Made by a program: the position numbers and the translations under genes. 64,000 nucleotides of DNA from NCBI RefSeq assembly GCF_965363235.1, contig NC_134850.1, positions 36,429,102 through 36,493,101 of the forward strand, in the 5' to 3' direction. Position 1 is the stretch's first letter, and every line of letters starts with the position of its first letter. Positions 45,091-59,400 of this stretch are shown one piece after another. This DNA comes from Mytilus galloprovincialis (lineage: Eukaryota > Mollusca > Bivalvia > Mytilida > Mytilidae). Below the pieces are notes generated by a model. It was given only the letters and a program-made list of their open reading frames with translations, ran no database searches and was not told the origin of the DNA.

Positions 45091-45208
45091 TCTTGATGAA
45101 ATTTGTAGAATACTACCTGAGAAGATGCATTCAGGTATATAACCCTGTATCTTGATGAAATTTGTAGAATACTACCTGAGAAGATGCATTCAGGTATATA
45201 ATCCTGTA
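45091..45208 (+). repeat. 59-bp tandem duplication
   Basis: Two near-identical units beginning TCTTGATGAAATTTGTAGAA at 45091 and 45150. A third, diverged copy of this block and its right flank is at about 46310-46435. Confidence 0.9.
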
Positions 45209-45287
45209 TGAACATGTAAAAAGGGGGATCAAACTTTCTTCACTGTACAATATTAAGCAATAATATATTCCATTCAGTCCATTAAAA

Positions 45288-45490
45288 ATATATACTATAA
45301 ATTCAGAAATTAATGCGTGCAATTATTATTGCGATTTTGTTATTTTACACTAAAATGCGATTTTAAAATTTGCAATACTGGTTTAAATCCAGCTTAATTC
45401 AAAATTTCAAAATGCAAATTTAAATTATTGCAAATATAACCCTGTCGCATTTTACGCAATAATAAAAACATTGCAATAATTTTAAAACAA
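45288..45490. mobile_element. Diverged MITE-like copy related to 52898-53104
   Basis: It starts TACTATAAATTCAGAAATTA and ends with GCAATAATTTTAAAAC. The interior is rich in TTATTGCG and its complement, as in the better-preserved element at 52898-53104. The right terminus is decayed. Confidence 0.45.
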
Positions 45491-45504
45491 AGACTAAAAT
45501 GATT

Positions 45505-46810
45505 TTTTTATGGATTCTTCCTATACAGTTCAGTCCATTCAAATATGTAGGTACAAAATTTCTTTCTTAACGGATCAGTCTATTAAATAAGTAGGTATTA
45601 CAATAAAGATTGAAATTGTTTCTTCTTGAACAGTTCAGTCTATTAAAATATGTAGGTACTAAATTTCATTCTAAACAGATCAGTCTATTAAAGAAGCAGG
45701 TATTACAATAAGGATTGAAATGGTTTCTTCCTCTACAGTTCAGTCCATTATAATTCAAGGTACTAAATATGGACTAAGAATGAATTCTTCCTGAACAGTT
45801 CAGTCTTCTTTGCAATGGGTAAGACTGACATTTCACTGGCCAAGTACTGATATAACTGTTCAAGTAATAAAAAAGTTCTGACAGTAAAAATTGAACTGAA
45901 CAGTGATAAGCCTCTTTCTGAAATCTAAAGAAAATATAGACATTTTGATATTCTATCACTGAACTTTCATCAGTGGTGACCTGATATTGATGTTAAGTTT
46001 ATCAAAATTGTGTGTTAATATGAGTGAGCACATGTTCTGTTTAAAAGCGACCAAACTATGTTCACACCATCATCCAAAATAATAACAATGTTCATTGAGT
46101 AATCAACTAGAATTTGAATAATGTTGGCTAAAATGTTATGTTAGATTTAACTATAAGTGAACATTTTTCAATGATTTTGAACATCTGTTATAAGTTTTAG
46201 CAAACAAATCAAAAGTTTATACAAATCTTACATTTTCTTTCTTATTTTATTTGTAATTTTCACTTATGGCCTCTAGTTTGAGAACCTCAATTGTTGAACA
46301 TTTTCTGAAGTTGTAGAATACTACCCAAGAATGTGCATTCAGGTATTTGATCCTGTATGAACACGTAAAAAGGGGGTCTAACTTTCTTCATTAGCACAAT
46401 ATTAAGCAAGAGAATATTGCATTCAGTCCATTGTAATAAAGTATATATAGCTGACTATGCGGTGTGGGCTTTGCTCATTGTTGAAGGCCGTACAGTGACT
46501 TATAGTTGTTAATTTCTGTGTCATTTTGGTCTCTTGTGGAGAGGTGTCTCTTTGGCAATCAAACCACATCTTTTTTATATATAAAATGGTTTTTTTTTCT
46601 GCCAGTACAGTTCAATCCATTCAAATATATCTATTAAAGTGCTAAATATGGACTAGGAATGGTTTCTTCCTATACAGTTCAGTCCATTAAAATATGTAGG
46701 TACTAAATTTGTTCCATAACAGATTAGTCTATTAAAATAGTAGGTATAACATGGTTTCTTCCCAGACAGTTCAGTCCATTAAAATTCAAGGTACTAAATA
46801 TGGACTTAAA
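45505..46810 (+). repeat. Array of CAGTTCAGTCCATTAAAATA-type units
   Basis: Units of about 60 and 120 bp containing CAGTTCAGTC.ATTA and GTAGGTACTAAAT repeat at 45505-45810 and again at about 46600-46810. They are separated by unit-unrelated DNA and a SINE-like segment at 46440-46585 (GCTGACTATGCGGTGTGGGC through ACCACATCTTTTTTATA). Confidence 0.7.
45780..46300 (+). repeat. Left copy of a ~510-bp dispersed direct duplication
   Basis: It is homologous to 47760-48270. Shared landmarks are AACTGTTCAAG.AATAAA, GAACTGAACAGTGATAAGCC and ATCACTGAACTTTCATCAGT, then CTAGTTTGAGAAC.TCAATTG. The copies differ by numerous substitutions and small indels. Confidence 0.75.
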
Positions 46811-47755
46811 ATGCTACTACTACTACTAAATAGAATTTAATGGCGACTACCCTTGCGGGTATTGCGCCAGATTACCTTATATAAAAACATTTTAAGTAAA
46901 TGTTTTAAATTTTTCATTATTTAGATGTTAGCCTATATTATATATTCATATTATAGAAATTTTGTGAGTTTTTTTCCCCTTAAATTTAATTAATCTTGTT
47001 ATTTAAATCTGAGCTATAGTGTGTATTTTAAATATCTTGATTATCTATTGGTTGATTTATATTACGAAGAAAAATATATGTGAGCTTATTATTCCGTTAT
47101 TTGTAACTTAGCCTTCTTTGTTTATAAATATTAAATGATTTGGTAGGTAGGTCTGTTTGTTTTTTAAACATGAAAACTGTAAGTATCATATACTTTTGGA
47201 TAGACATATCTGACTTTTACAAATATGCAAATCGTAGAAGGGGTCTGACATATTCCCATACATGGTATACACATTAATACAATTATACCGCGGCTCGTAC
47301 GTCCTTGGTAAATTGTGATTCTCTGTATATTGAATTTGACTTAAAGATAGCACCCTCTCTTATAAAAGTTTCTTGAACTTACTTTCTCTGAGAAGAAAAA
47401 AATATATATATAAATTACTGTGTATGTATAATTAGAATCTATAATGTATTGTTGTAACATATTTGTGTGTAATAAATTGTAAGTGTTCATGTTTGCAGTT
47501 ATGTACAGTATAGATATATACCAGAGAGTGCTATCTTGGTAGTACTTGATTTAGTGTACTACTTTAAAAATAAAAACTTTCGTAGAAGTTTTAGTGCCGT
47601 ATATTGTCAAATTCAACGGGGTTATGTTTCTTATATTTAGAAATCATAAACTGATAAATGATACCCTCCAGCTCTGTTACAACTATTAAAAAAGCCGATA
47701 TTTAGAAATGAAAAAAAACTAAGAAGAAAAAAAGGTAAATAATATATATCTACCG
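46810..47755. other. Unidentified ~0.94-kb insert between repeat copies
   Basis: It interrupts the repeat array, starting with a (CTA)n run and GCGACTACCCTTGCGGGTAT. It contains no coding frame. The flanking AAAATG on both sides may be a short duplication. It could be a short retroelement or an LTR fragment. Confidence 0.35.
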
Positions 47756-47759
47756 AATT

Positions 47760-48270
47760 ATTAAAATGGATTCTTCCAGAACAGGTCAGTCTATTTTGCC
47801 ATGGGTAAGACACCTTTCAATGGTCAAATACTGTTATAACTGTTCAAGCAATAAATGAGTTCTGACTGAATAATAATTGAACTGAACAGTGATAAGCCTC
47901 TTTCTGGATTTTTTCAGAAGATTACACATTTTGATATGCTATCACTGAACTTTCATCAGTGGTGACCTGGTATTGATGTTATTTTTTATCAAAAATGTGT
48001 GTTCACTTGAGTGAGTACTAGTTCTTTTTAAGATCTAAAGATTTTCACACCATAATTCATATAATAACAGTATTATATCATCAATCATCAAGAATCTGAA
48101 TTATGTAATAAATGAATAATTTTCAATGACAATGTTTTTTAACATCTACATTCATATGGGTATTCTGTTAAAAGTTTCTAGTCAACAAATCAAAAGTTAT
48201 AAACCTTACATGTTATTTCTTATTTTATTAGTAATTTGCATTTTTCACCCCTAGTTTGAGAACTTCAATT
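47760..48270 (+). repeat. Right copy of the ~510-bp dispersed direct duplication
   Basis: Partner of 45780-46300, in the same orientation, about 2 kb downstream. Confidence 0.75.
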
Positions 48271-51200
48271 GATTATCATAATTTCATATTAAAGTGCGTA
48301 CCTTCTTCACAAAGATAGTAAATAACCTGCCAAATGACGTTAACTGTAATTTTTGGTGAATGACGATAAAATGTACATTTCCTTTTTGACAATCATTGAC
48401 AATAACACAATTGACTGATTTTGACAGATCATGAAAAATTCTTTCCAAAGATAAGGGGAACAGCTAATTGTTTGTGACCAATGACAAATCATGATTAGGA
48501 TATTTTGACGAATCATAATAAAATGTTTACCAATAACGGGAGCAAAAAAATGTGAAACTCAACAATAAAAGGCATTTCTACCCTATACAAATGGATTTAA
48601 GCTAATCATTGTACCAGTTTAGAATCCAATTGTCTTTTCCATTTCTTACATGAAATAGATGTTCAATTACAGCTTGTGTCTGACTATTTGGGTGTTGGAC
48701 TACTGGGGTGTTTAATTTTTTATAGTTGTTTGAGCCAAAGAAAAGCTAGTACTGCATGATCAAGGGGGATAACTCATGTGAGACAAAAGTGAAAACCATG
48801 ATAGCATCATTCTCAAACTTTTCTAGTGTAAAATGTGCAGTAACATTGTGTTCAAATTCACATTAGCAGCTGTTTTGCAAAATGCAAATTATCATTTTTC
48901 TAACATAACTATGGAAGAACAAAATTCATCTAAGGCTGCCAATATAAATCACCCCTCGATGAAGATTTAAATGTGAAGACAGGGTGACCAAAACATCCTA
49001 TTTCGAACACTACATAATTAGTTCAATCTTTTTAAAATATTTGCAACTGGACAAAAAGCAAATATCAATCAATAAATTATTTTGTATATTTCCAGTTTGT
49101 ATGTCAAAATAGATGGCAGCTTCTTTTATTGTGAGGCAATCACATTACCTATGCAAAGTACAATCATTTACCTACATTTACTTATTTCCAGGATTCCTTT
49201 TAAAGCAACCAATCATTTTCTGTTCTGAATAATGAACCATGGGCATGACAAAGAAAGGCATTTTTCAGGATATCATATTTTATTTTAACAAATACCCATC
49301 TTGTTAAAAGATTGGTAAGAAAGAATCTACATTATATTCTGATTAACAATGTACAATCTGGAATATATATTTTTTGTAAATCTATGGCACATTATTATCA
49401 ATTTGGTGGTTAAATCAACAAATCAAAATTTTAAATTAAAATTAATTAAATAGCAACTACAAATTATGTACCTTCAACCATTATTATATCACAAGAATAT
49501 ATATGTATATTTATCTTACCTCCTATGTATTTAAAGAGATATGATTGATTAAAGGACTACAAATGGTGACAATGTATATTTGATATAGGGTGTCCTAAAA
49601 ATACTGAGTTAGTTACCATATGGGGTTAGTAAGGAGTTACTTCCCTTTCCAAACAAAAAAGATGCCACAACCCTTTAAAAAAAACCAGTGTTGAGGAAAA
49701 ATCAGAAAGGGTTCAACAGACGATGAAATCGATGATGAAAGGTTGAAATAAGTGCACAAAAAAATAATTAAAGCTAACAAGTTGTTATTGTTGGCATAAC
49801 TGAGTTACTTCCCTTTCAAAACAAAAAAGAAATCTGAAAGGATTAACAGACGAAGAAATTGATACATGTAATGAACGATTGAAATAAATTTAAAGCTAAA
49901 AAGTTGTTATTGTTGGCATTTGTTTTCTGTATAGACAAATGGAAGTAGGATCTTAATTCTAAGGATTGAAGACTTGATAACTTTGATAGGCCCCTAGTCG
50001 AAATACTACATAGTTGGTAAGATAAATTTGTTACACTGTTTGCTAGTGACCTAATCCACTCTCACCCCATATGGAATTTACTGACCCCATATATATTGTA
50101 TAAGGTCACTAACACCATGTAACTAATAATAATATATATATACTATAACATTAATAAACATCACTTCTGGATGCTCAAAACATTTTAAACAAATAAGCAC
50201 TTTATGGTTAAATTAAAAGAATATTTCTTCCTTCTTACTTTGATTTATGCAGTTTTATTTTTTTATGTGCACTATCAAAATGTATGTGGTAATTGATTGT
50301 CCCTATGCATTTGTATATAAATATAAAAACATTTAAGGTAAATGCATATAAATATAAAAACATTTAAGGTATCTTTATATAAAATATATTTAAACTTGTT
50401 TTGGAATGAAAACAAAATGCACAAGCTTAGAAACAAAACAGGCTTGCTATATATTCTTATTCTTCTAATACTACAATGGTGCAAAATCTAAAATATATAT
50501 TATTTGCTGAAAATTGTAAATGAAATAGACAATGTAAAAATATTGCTTTGCTTTGTGAAGTGAAAAATAAAATGCTATATAAATATATTGTTCCATCATT
50601 AACAAAGCTTTATTGGGTCATTGACTAGTTTCAATTTTGTTGAGAAACACTTTTTCTTAAGTAGCTAAAGAAAATATGCAGTTAATACATTATCTTTGGT
50701 GTGTTAAAATTTGAGATAGACTCAAATAAGTTGACTCCTTCGAAAATATAATTTTGAATTAACTCTTCTAAAAAATGTTTTGCATGAAGCTGACATAATA
50801 TTGAAATAAAATGCACAACAGAATTAAACTCAGTGTACAATACATTCAATAATAAAAATAAAAAAAGTACTGAAATTAAAAACCTTTGTAGATACATGCA
50901 AAAAGCAACTAACATTCAAATTTATTCCTACATGAGTTATTTCCCATTCTATAGTGAATTCTTTACCTAGAATTTAAGGAAGCTGGCTTGTCATGTTTTA
51001 GATTTTTTGTCAGATTTTCGGAATCCTCTGGTTTTATCCATTTGAATGCCTTGAAAAAATTTGCCCGGAGACCCCCATTTTTCTTTTTGTAAATCTTTTA
51101 CATGTATAATGATAAGCCATCTGTTAAAGTCTTATAAATTTTTAATTACTTTTTAACAGTTTTTGAGAACTTTAACTTGTCAATGATAAAGCTATGAAAA

Positions 51201-52897
51201 GTCAAGAGAGAATATTTTCCCGCCAAAATTTCAATGGCTAATATCTTGAAAACAAGCACAATGACCTATATATTTCTTTTGCTCTTTGGATTCCTTTATT
51301 AATCCCCTATCTATATAAACTAGTGTTTTGAAATGTTAATTACTTAACTGAGAATCGAACTCCCTTAATTCATTGGTAAACTAAAAGAGTAAATAGTATT
51401 GGATCAGACACATTTTATAAACTGACAAGATTGTTGTTGTAAATTTTAGGCAAAACAAATGAACCTTGATAAAGAGGCAGACAGAGAAACAAAAAGCTTT
51501 TTAAAAAACATCCTTAAGTTAGCATTCTTCTAACACTCTTTTTCAATGGAAAATTTGGAGGTTTAAAATTTTATATTTTCATTGACATTTTATTGAAACA
51601 TGTATAAGTTCATGGTACTAAAACCAACAATTACATGAAACTTTAGTCACCAAAATTTATCTTTTTATATCTATATATATATATATATATAACATTTAAC
51701 AATATCACATATCATGCTTGGAATATAGGCCTTTCCAGAAACTTACTTCCGAAACCCCACTCTAACTTTTAAATTATCATTTTATGCAAATTGCTTCCTA
51801 GGTTAAAAGTATGCTAAAAGTATATATAGTGGTAAAAATACCAGTTTGCTGCAGTGAAGATCAAGGTTGTGAAGTAAATTAGAAAACATTGTGTAGCTTT
51901 ACAAATGTTTAAATAATTGAGTTAGATTACAAGTAAGTTTGAAGAAAAATTTCCATTGATAATTTGTATATATTCATATTATTCAACTATTATCTCTAAA
52001 TTAACAGGGATTGAAAACTGCCAAAAGATTACTATTCTTTGAGCTTCACTGCCACAAAGCAATTCTATGTTCTGAAAAGGGAGATAATCAACTTAAAATT
52101 ATAATTTTGAGTAAAATTGTTATTTCAAAAATTAGTTTCTGGAAAGGGCTATCACTTGAATCATACATAACAAATCATGCAAATGTTACAAAATATTGTA
52201 ACAAAATAGCACAAAACTATATTAACATATTTCTGAACTAATGTTAATAATATCTGCATAAGAAAAAAACATTAAAAAAATAAACAGATAAACAAATATT
52301 CCTCAATGCCCATTACCAAATTTTTCTTCTTCAAGAAATTTATATAGGTAAAAATATTCATGGGACTGACATACACATTTTCTACAAAGATAAAAACCCA
52401 AGGCTTACAATGATAAAATTTCATTATCTGATTATATAAGATGCTAGAAAGGGTAACAATATAGTGTTGCTACTCAAACATTCCTTGTTAGAAATACAAT
52501 GCTTTCAATCTGCTTTGCCTTTTGATTGGTGGATATTTACATCCAGTGGCAAATATTACATGCATATTTAGGTTGATATCATTGTGATATGATCAATAAT
52601 CTTGTTTTGTACTACACAAAAGCTAAGCCAGTTTTCTTAACAAGTTATCTCACAAAGGTCAGCAGAAAGACATGTCACACTATATGAAAACATTGTTAAG
52701 ATTATAACTTGACCTGATCTATGCTAGGTGATATGTGGAGAAACAGCAAATACCAATTTTAATATCTTTGGTTTGAAAAGACCACAGATTGAACCATTGA
52801 TCTTCCAAACCAAGGCCACTACACTACCACAGGACTCTAGTAGTACGTATATTTATGAAATTAAAAAACATATTGCATCTCATAGCACTTTAAAGAA
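48271..52897. other. Intergenic DNA, no gene seen
   Basis: AT-rich. It holds a tandem duplication of ~170 bp at about 49610-49930 (GAGTTACTTCCCTTTC.AAACA ... AAGTTGTTATTGTTGGCAT), a 31-bp duplication at 50315-50370 and a short (TA)n run at 51672-51691. No coding frame looks real. Confidence 0.4.
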
Positions 52898-53104
52898 TAC
52901 CGTAAATTCAAAAATAATTGTGTGCATTTATTATTTCATTTTACGAAGAATAGACAAAAATGCAAGATTTATTATTGTTAATTCAGCGAAATCTGCATAC
53001 AGGTATAAGAGATATTAGAATGCAATTTCTAATTATTGCCATAATCACCAAGTTGCATTATTAACATTGATAAAAACGTTGCAATAATTTCTGAATTTAC
53101 AGTA
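52898..53104. mobile_element. 207-bp MITE, TACYGTAAATTCA termini
   Basis: The ends TACCGTAAATTCAAAAATAATTG and CAATAATTTCTGAATTTACAGTA are inverted copies. The interior carries inverted TTATTGC motifs. TA at the outer ends could be a Tc/mariner-type TA duplication. The remnant at 45288 belongs to the same family. Confidence 0.7.
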
Positions 53105-53459
53105 CTTGAAATTTCTAAACACTCATCAAATAATATAGATATGAAATGAAGATAATACAAATTTAGAATCTTAAATACAATTGTAAGTGTTAACAAAAGT
53201 AAGGCATTCATATAAACAGGATTATAAGTAAAAATGTAATGAAAATTGATGATGAAATTTAAAACACAATTTCAAAACATCTCAATATACTTTTCCCTAC
53301 AATTTGGGACATTAATTGATGATTTAATCAAAAAGATATGTGGGTTACATATTAATGAGACAGCAACCCAACAGAACAATAAAACAAGACTTATTGTATA
53401 TCAAGGACTAGACAAAAGGACTATTACAACTGTAAACGATAAGTACTAAATTTTCATGA

Positions 53460-56400
53460 TTATCTAACAACAGTTGGTAACAATTTATAAGGATTTAATA
53501 TGCCATTAGGATCTAAGACTAGTTTCATCTGATTCATTATTCTAACAGCTGATTCTGATTTACTGTGGTAAATAAAGTCCCGCTTTTTGAACCCTAAACC
53601 ATGCTCAGCACTAATACTTCCATGACGTTTAGCTACCCAGTCATACAGGAAAGGTTCTAGTAAGTCCATTGTTGTCTGACTATATTCTGGTGAAGTAGCA
53701 TTCAAGTGTAAATTGCCTAAAAAAGTTCAAATGTAATTGAAATCTAGTTACATTTAGAGTACAAAAACACAGAATAAAAGCTATAGAAATAACATTTTAA
53801 AGTTGAATGTAAATAGAGTAGGTTATTATTGTGAATTATCTCCCCTACTTTTCTATACAATTCATGCGATTATAAATAGTGATTCATTTACCTTAGTACA
53901 TACAATGTACAAAATATCAAAATCAATATTGAACAGATAATTTGGATAGTAAATCATTTTTATTAGAAATTTACAGAATAAACGTTATTTTTTAAGAAAA
54001 ACAATGCTCTAAAAATTTAGAATACAGTAGTTAAGAAACCCAGAGTGTATCATGACCCCCATTTAGGAAGACGTGAAATAGAGGCTTCCTTGTCTTCTGC
54101 AATAAGTTTTAATCTTCTATAGACAGAAAATATATCACAATAACTTTTCATTCCGGTTGAAACTTCATTATGAAATTAAGCAAAAGAAAGGAAACAGTTT
54201 ATAAATCATTGTAGTCTGAATATAGGAAAATTCCACATAAAAAAATCAGGATATTTAGCATGTTTAGTACATAATATAAAACTGTTACATGTCATTTATA
54301 CTTACTATCTCCAACATGACCATAACCTATGACCCTTGTAGTATTGCCTTGAGTTCTCTCCCTTACTGCCTCAACCAATCCATAATAATGTGATAAAGGA
54401 ATAGATACATCGTACTTGTAACAATACCCATCATGCATCAGTCCTTCTGCTATTCTCTCTCTGACAGACCATATGTACTGAAATGATACATGGAATGATT
54501 ATAAATCACGAAATGTGATTAACTTAAACTTTATATAAAGGACATACAAGAGAGCAATGTGGTCTTATATGTGCAGAGGACTTTTAGGTGTTTGAGTGTC
54601 GTATCACAAATTCACTCAATCACGATTATTATATACATAAATTAGCGCTACTGAGTACAAACATTGAATTCACATGAATTTTTTTTTTTATGAATGAGAA
54701 AATATTTCGACAAATTTACATGTGTGTATGAATCTGCATCACAATTTTTTAGTATAATGATAAATAGGTAAGTTTATTCAGATTTTTAGAAAATAAGTGC
54801 TATTTTAAATTGGTGTTGTGACTGCTTGCTTTACAAAATTGTCCTTTTAATCAATGAAATTACTCCTCATGTTCATCTCATTTTTCCCATAGTTATCTTT
54901 TATGTTCCTTCATTTCTCTTGTTTTCTAGATTTATAGATACTACATGTAGATAAAGTGAGCAGCACTGTTTTTGTCTTCAAGACAAAGCTTTAACATCAA
55001 ACAGAGGTTTATTCACTTCTTCATTTTACATCTAAATTTTGAATTATTGTATACAAACCTGAATTTTGGCTGGCTCAGATGCCACTGTACCGTCAATGAC
55101 ATATCCTCGATTCATCATGTCTTCTAGGAATCCATTCATTTTCTCCTCATCGTGAGTTCCATCAGATCCTGATGACTCGATTAGAACATAGAATGGAAAT
55201 GAGTCATCAATAGGTATGGACAGTTTAAGATTGTCTCTAGCTACTGCTATGGCATCAGCGTCCAAAAATTCAAAGGCCGATAAAATTTCTCCCAGTTTCA
55301 TTTTACTTTCTTTGAATATGTCAAGAACCCTTTCAAAACTGTCACAACCTAAAACAGAAAAAAATGAAATTATGTACTTTTTCAATAAATGGATAATGTG
55401 AAGCATATAACAAATAATGCAGTTACGCAACAATGCAAAACAAATGATAAGAAAACCAGGGTAAAAATATGGTCTTCAATAATGTTAATCTCACTAAAGT
55501 CCACACAATTTGTATCTAAATATTTCAACAGATTTATAGTATTCTATAATCAATACTCAAAAGGTATAAAAGTACTAAGATAGTCATCAACAAAAGTCAC
55601 ATTGGTGCATGGTTGGCAGAAAATAAGCATGATAAGGAGGTACAATTAAAACTTCACTTTGAAAAGTAAAGATAATTATGCTGTATGATTGTGGATTAAA
55701 CAACAATCAACTATTCATAACCAATCTGCAGTTGTTTTTTATGAATTTGTTATGAATTTATGTATTTAATAAAACGAGATCATTAAATAATCGGTTCTAA
55801 CTTCTAACTATGATGTAATAACATAACCTTTGTGACATAGGAAATCTACAGCAAAGAGCATGCATGAATTTGAAATTTGTCTATAGTAGTGGAGGTAAAA
55901 AACCTACTAGAATAATATTTATGTTTGTAATTTCATGGTCAATTCATGTAATATAGAAGAGAAGCTGTACACCCTAATCTGATTTGATTGATTGATTGAT
56001 TAGTGTTTTTAAGCCAATCACAACACAGTCTGCACGGTTAGTCACTAGTATGATGCCCAAGACTACTAAAATTTTATTTGGACTAGTAATAAAATTGAGA
56101 ATGGAAATGGGGAATGTGTCAAAGAGACAACAACCCGCCCAAATAAAAAACAACAGCAGAGGGTCACCAACAGGTCTTCAATGTAGCGAGAAATTCCCGC
56201 ACCCGGAGGCGTCCTTCAGCTGGCCCCTAAACAAATATATACTAGTCCAGTGATAATGAACGCCATACTAATTTCCAAATTGTACACAAGAAACTAAAAT
56301 TAAAATAATACAAGACTAACAAAGGCCAGAGGCTCCTGACTTGGGACAGGCGCAAAAATGCGGCTAGGTTAAACATGTTTGTGAGATCTCAACCCTCCCC

Positions 56401-59400
56401 CTATACCTCTAACCAATGTAGTAAAGCAAACGCATAACAATACGCACATTAAAATTCAGTTCAAGAGAAATCCGAGTCTGATGTCAGAAGATGTAACCAA
56501 AGAAAATAAACAAAATGACAATAATACATAAATAACAACAGACTACTAGCAGTTAACTGACATGCCAGCTCCAGACTTCAACTAAACTGACTGAAAGATT
56601 ATGATTTCATCATATGAACATCAGGCACAATCCTTCCCGTTAGGGGTTTAGTATCATACCATCATAACATATATGAGAAGAACATAACCCGTGTCATGCC
56701 AACAACTGTTTTTAGAATAAATGTGTTTAGTTCCGATGCAAAGACCTTATCAATGACTCAATATTAACGCCAAAATATGCAATCTTTAATGACTTGACAA
56801 CAGTATCGTAATTATATCCCTTCTTAATAAGTCTATTCAAAGGTTTTGTAAGTTTCTGAGGTGAATACTGACACCTTTGTGCTTTATAAAGAATATTACC
56901 ATAAAAAATTGGATGTGAAATACCTGAACGTATTAAAAGTCTGCATGTTGAGCTATATTTACGAATAATGTCTTTATACCGATGATAAAATTTAGTAAAT
57001 GTTTTGACTAGTTTGTGATATCGAAAACCCTGGTGTAATAATTTTTCAGTAATACATAAATTTCTCTCGTTAAAATCTAAAACATTGTTACATACACGAG
57101 CGAATCGTACAAGTTGAGATATATAAACACCGTAAGATGGTAAGTTTTTGCAAAACTCTGTTTGGACCAATAAGAAAAATGTCAGAATATTGGTCTGCGG
57201 ACTAGTAGTTGAAAAAGTTTTTGGTGAAGACTGATGTCAACATTATCATGCTATTTCATGGTGGAGAAAGCAGCAGTGCCCGAAGTGAACAATTGACCTT
57301 TGGTAGGAAACTGACAATCCTTGTCAATTAAGATTGGAGTTGAGTGCACCTGCCCAGTACAGGACTCTAGCTCACAACCTCAGTGTTGACAGGCTAGTGA
57401 TACAGTAGTTTGACAACAGCTTACAAGTGTCTCAAAACAATACTTTTTACTTTCTGTTCTGGTAATTAATTTATTAGCCCATGAAAAGTCTGCCTCCAAA
57501 TTGTTGAACATGTGTATCATTACAATAAAACCAGAAGATCCCAAAAGGTCTTTCAAGCAATAACTAGAATTAACTGCTTTTAGATCCTTATAAGCCAAGT
57601 GTGGACATGGAATCTATTTTTAAACCAAATTGTGTCCACTACAACCTCAGTGATGAACCATTTACCTTTTAAATCTAACAGCCTGTCTTACCTAGGAAAG
57701 CCACATTAACAGCATTTGGCTTTTGTGGACAAAGTATGGAAGTTTTTGTTATCAATCCAAGAGTTCCCTCTGATCCTATAAATAGTTGTTTGACATCATA
57801 TCCTGTATTATCTTTCCTCAAAGTTGATAAACAATCTACCACTTCCCCACTAGCAAGTACCTGCAAAAAATGTACATTCATATCTCAATAATTTAATTTT
57901 GGATGTAACACGGTTTTTTGATTGACTGACACTGTTTTGTCTATTATCTCATAGACATAACTTTGTCATGTGACTGTGACGTCAGGAAAGTTTTTTTTCG
58001 TGACTTACAACAGTTTTAAATGGAATTTAGAATTAAATCATAAGGAATGACTGCAATGTCTATTTGAAATAAATTGGTGCACTCTTTAAAATAACCCACA
58101 TAATTAAAGGGGGAACCATATTTGTGATGTTATTTCTTCATAGACAGAATAAAATGCTTCTATGAGAGCAGCCTGAATTGACTGCAGTGATCAACCATGA
58201 ACAGTTGGTGCAAGTTTGGACACAATATTCAAGCTTGATTCTGTCTGAATTTGAATTGTGATTAAATTTTTGACATAAAATAAATGGTGGAAGATCTTAA
58301 AAATTTGAAATGGGTTGAAATATTTATATTAATTTTCAAATGAAGATTTCTTGCTATTGTATAATATTGTGAAATTTTAAAAAGATTTCTTGCTATTGCA
58401 CAATACTGTTCAATTGAAGATTTCTTGCTTATGTGCAATTCTGTGCTATAGCTATAATTTTAACCCCCCTTTCAGTAATTACCCACAAACTCAATCCCAG
58501 CTATCCTTTTGTTGCATGGTACCTTGCTGTACAATTTCAGAAAGATCAATACACTTGACCTCAAGTAATTGTCTGGAAAGAAGAAAATGCTTTTATTGCC
58601 CCTTTTTGGCCCCTATTTCCTGAATGTTTGGGGCAATTACTCCCAAAATTCAATCCCAGCCTTCCCTTTGTGTTGGGTACCTTGCATTACAATTTTAGAG
58701 AGATCCATGCACTTAAACACAAGTTATTGTCTGGAAACTAGAAAACTGCTTGTTTTATGTCCCTTTTTTGCCTTTAATTTATGAACCTTTGGGGCAATTA
58801 CCCCTATTACTCAATCCAAAGCTTCCCTTTGTGATACGGAACCTTGTGGTACAATTTCAGAAAGATCCATACAATTACACACAAGTTATAAATATTGTGT
58901 GGAAACTAGAAAAATGTTCATTTGACTCCTTTTGGGCCCCTAATTCCTAAACTGTTGGGACCATAAACCCCGAAATCAATCCTAACATTCTTTTTTTTTT
59001 GGTTTCAAACCTTGTGTTTCAATTTCATAGAGATCCATTCACTTACACTAAAGTTATTGTCCGGAAACCAAGTGTCTTCGTAAGATGACGTAATACCAAT
59101 ATACGACCTTGAAATTTTTTAGTGGTTGTATAAAAATTTTAACATTTTGTATCAACTGAGCAGCAAACCATCAAGTACAACATGATTAACACATCTCAAT
59201 TTAAACCATTTTGTCAGAAATCAATATGTAACTATTTTTTCCAATTAAATACATATTTATAAATTTATTTTCTTTGATGCATTTACTTCCAAAAAGTCTT
59301 TCATTTCATTTAATTTCATACAGAGTTGTCTTTCATCATCAGACATCTACAATGTAATCTTATTCCCATGGCCAGAAGCATCTTAACAAGTTGATTAAAT

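Noticed and set aside
52011-52241. 76-codon plus-strand frame
   Set aside because: It has no recognisable motif, lies in AT-rich intergenic DNA and is of a length expected by chance.
58390-58950. Three overlapping plus-strand frames of 66-77 codons
   Set aside because: They follow the ~160-bp tandem repeat and lie antisense in a D2HGDH intron.
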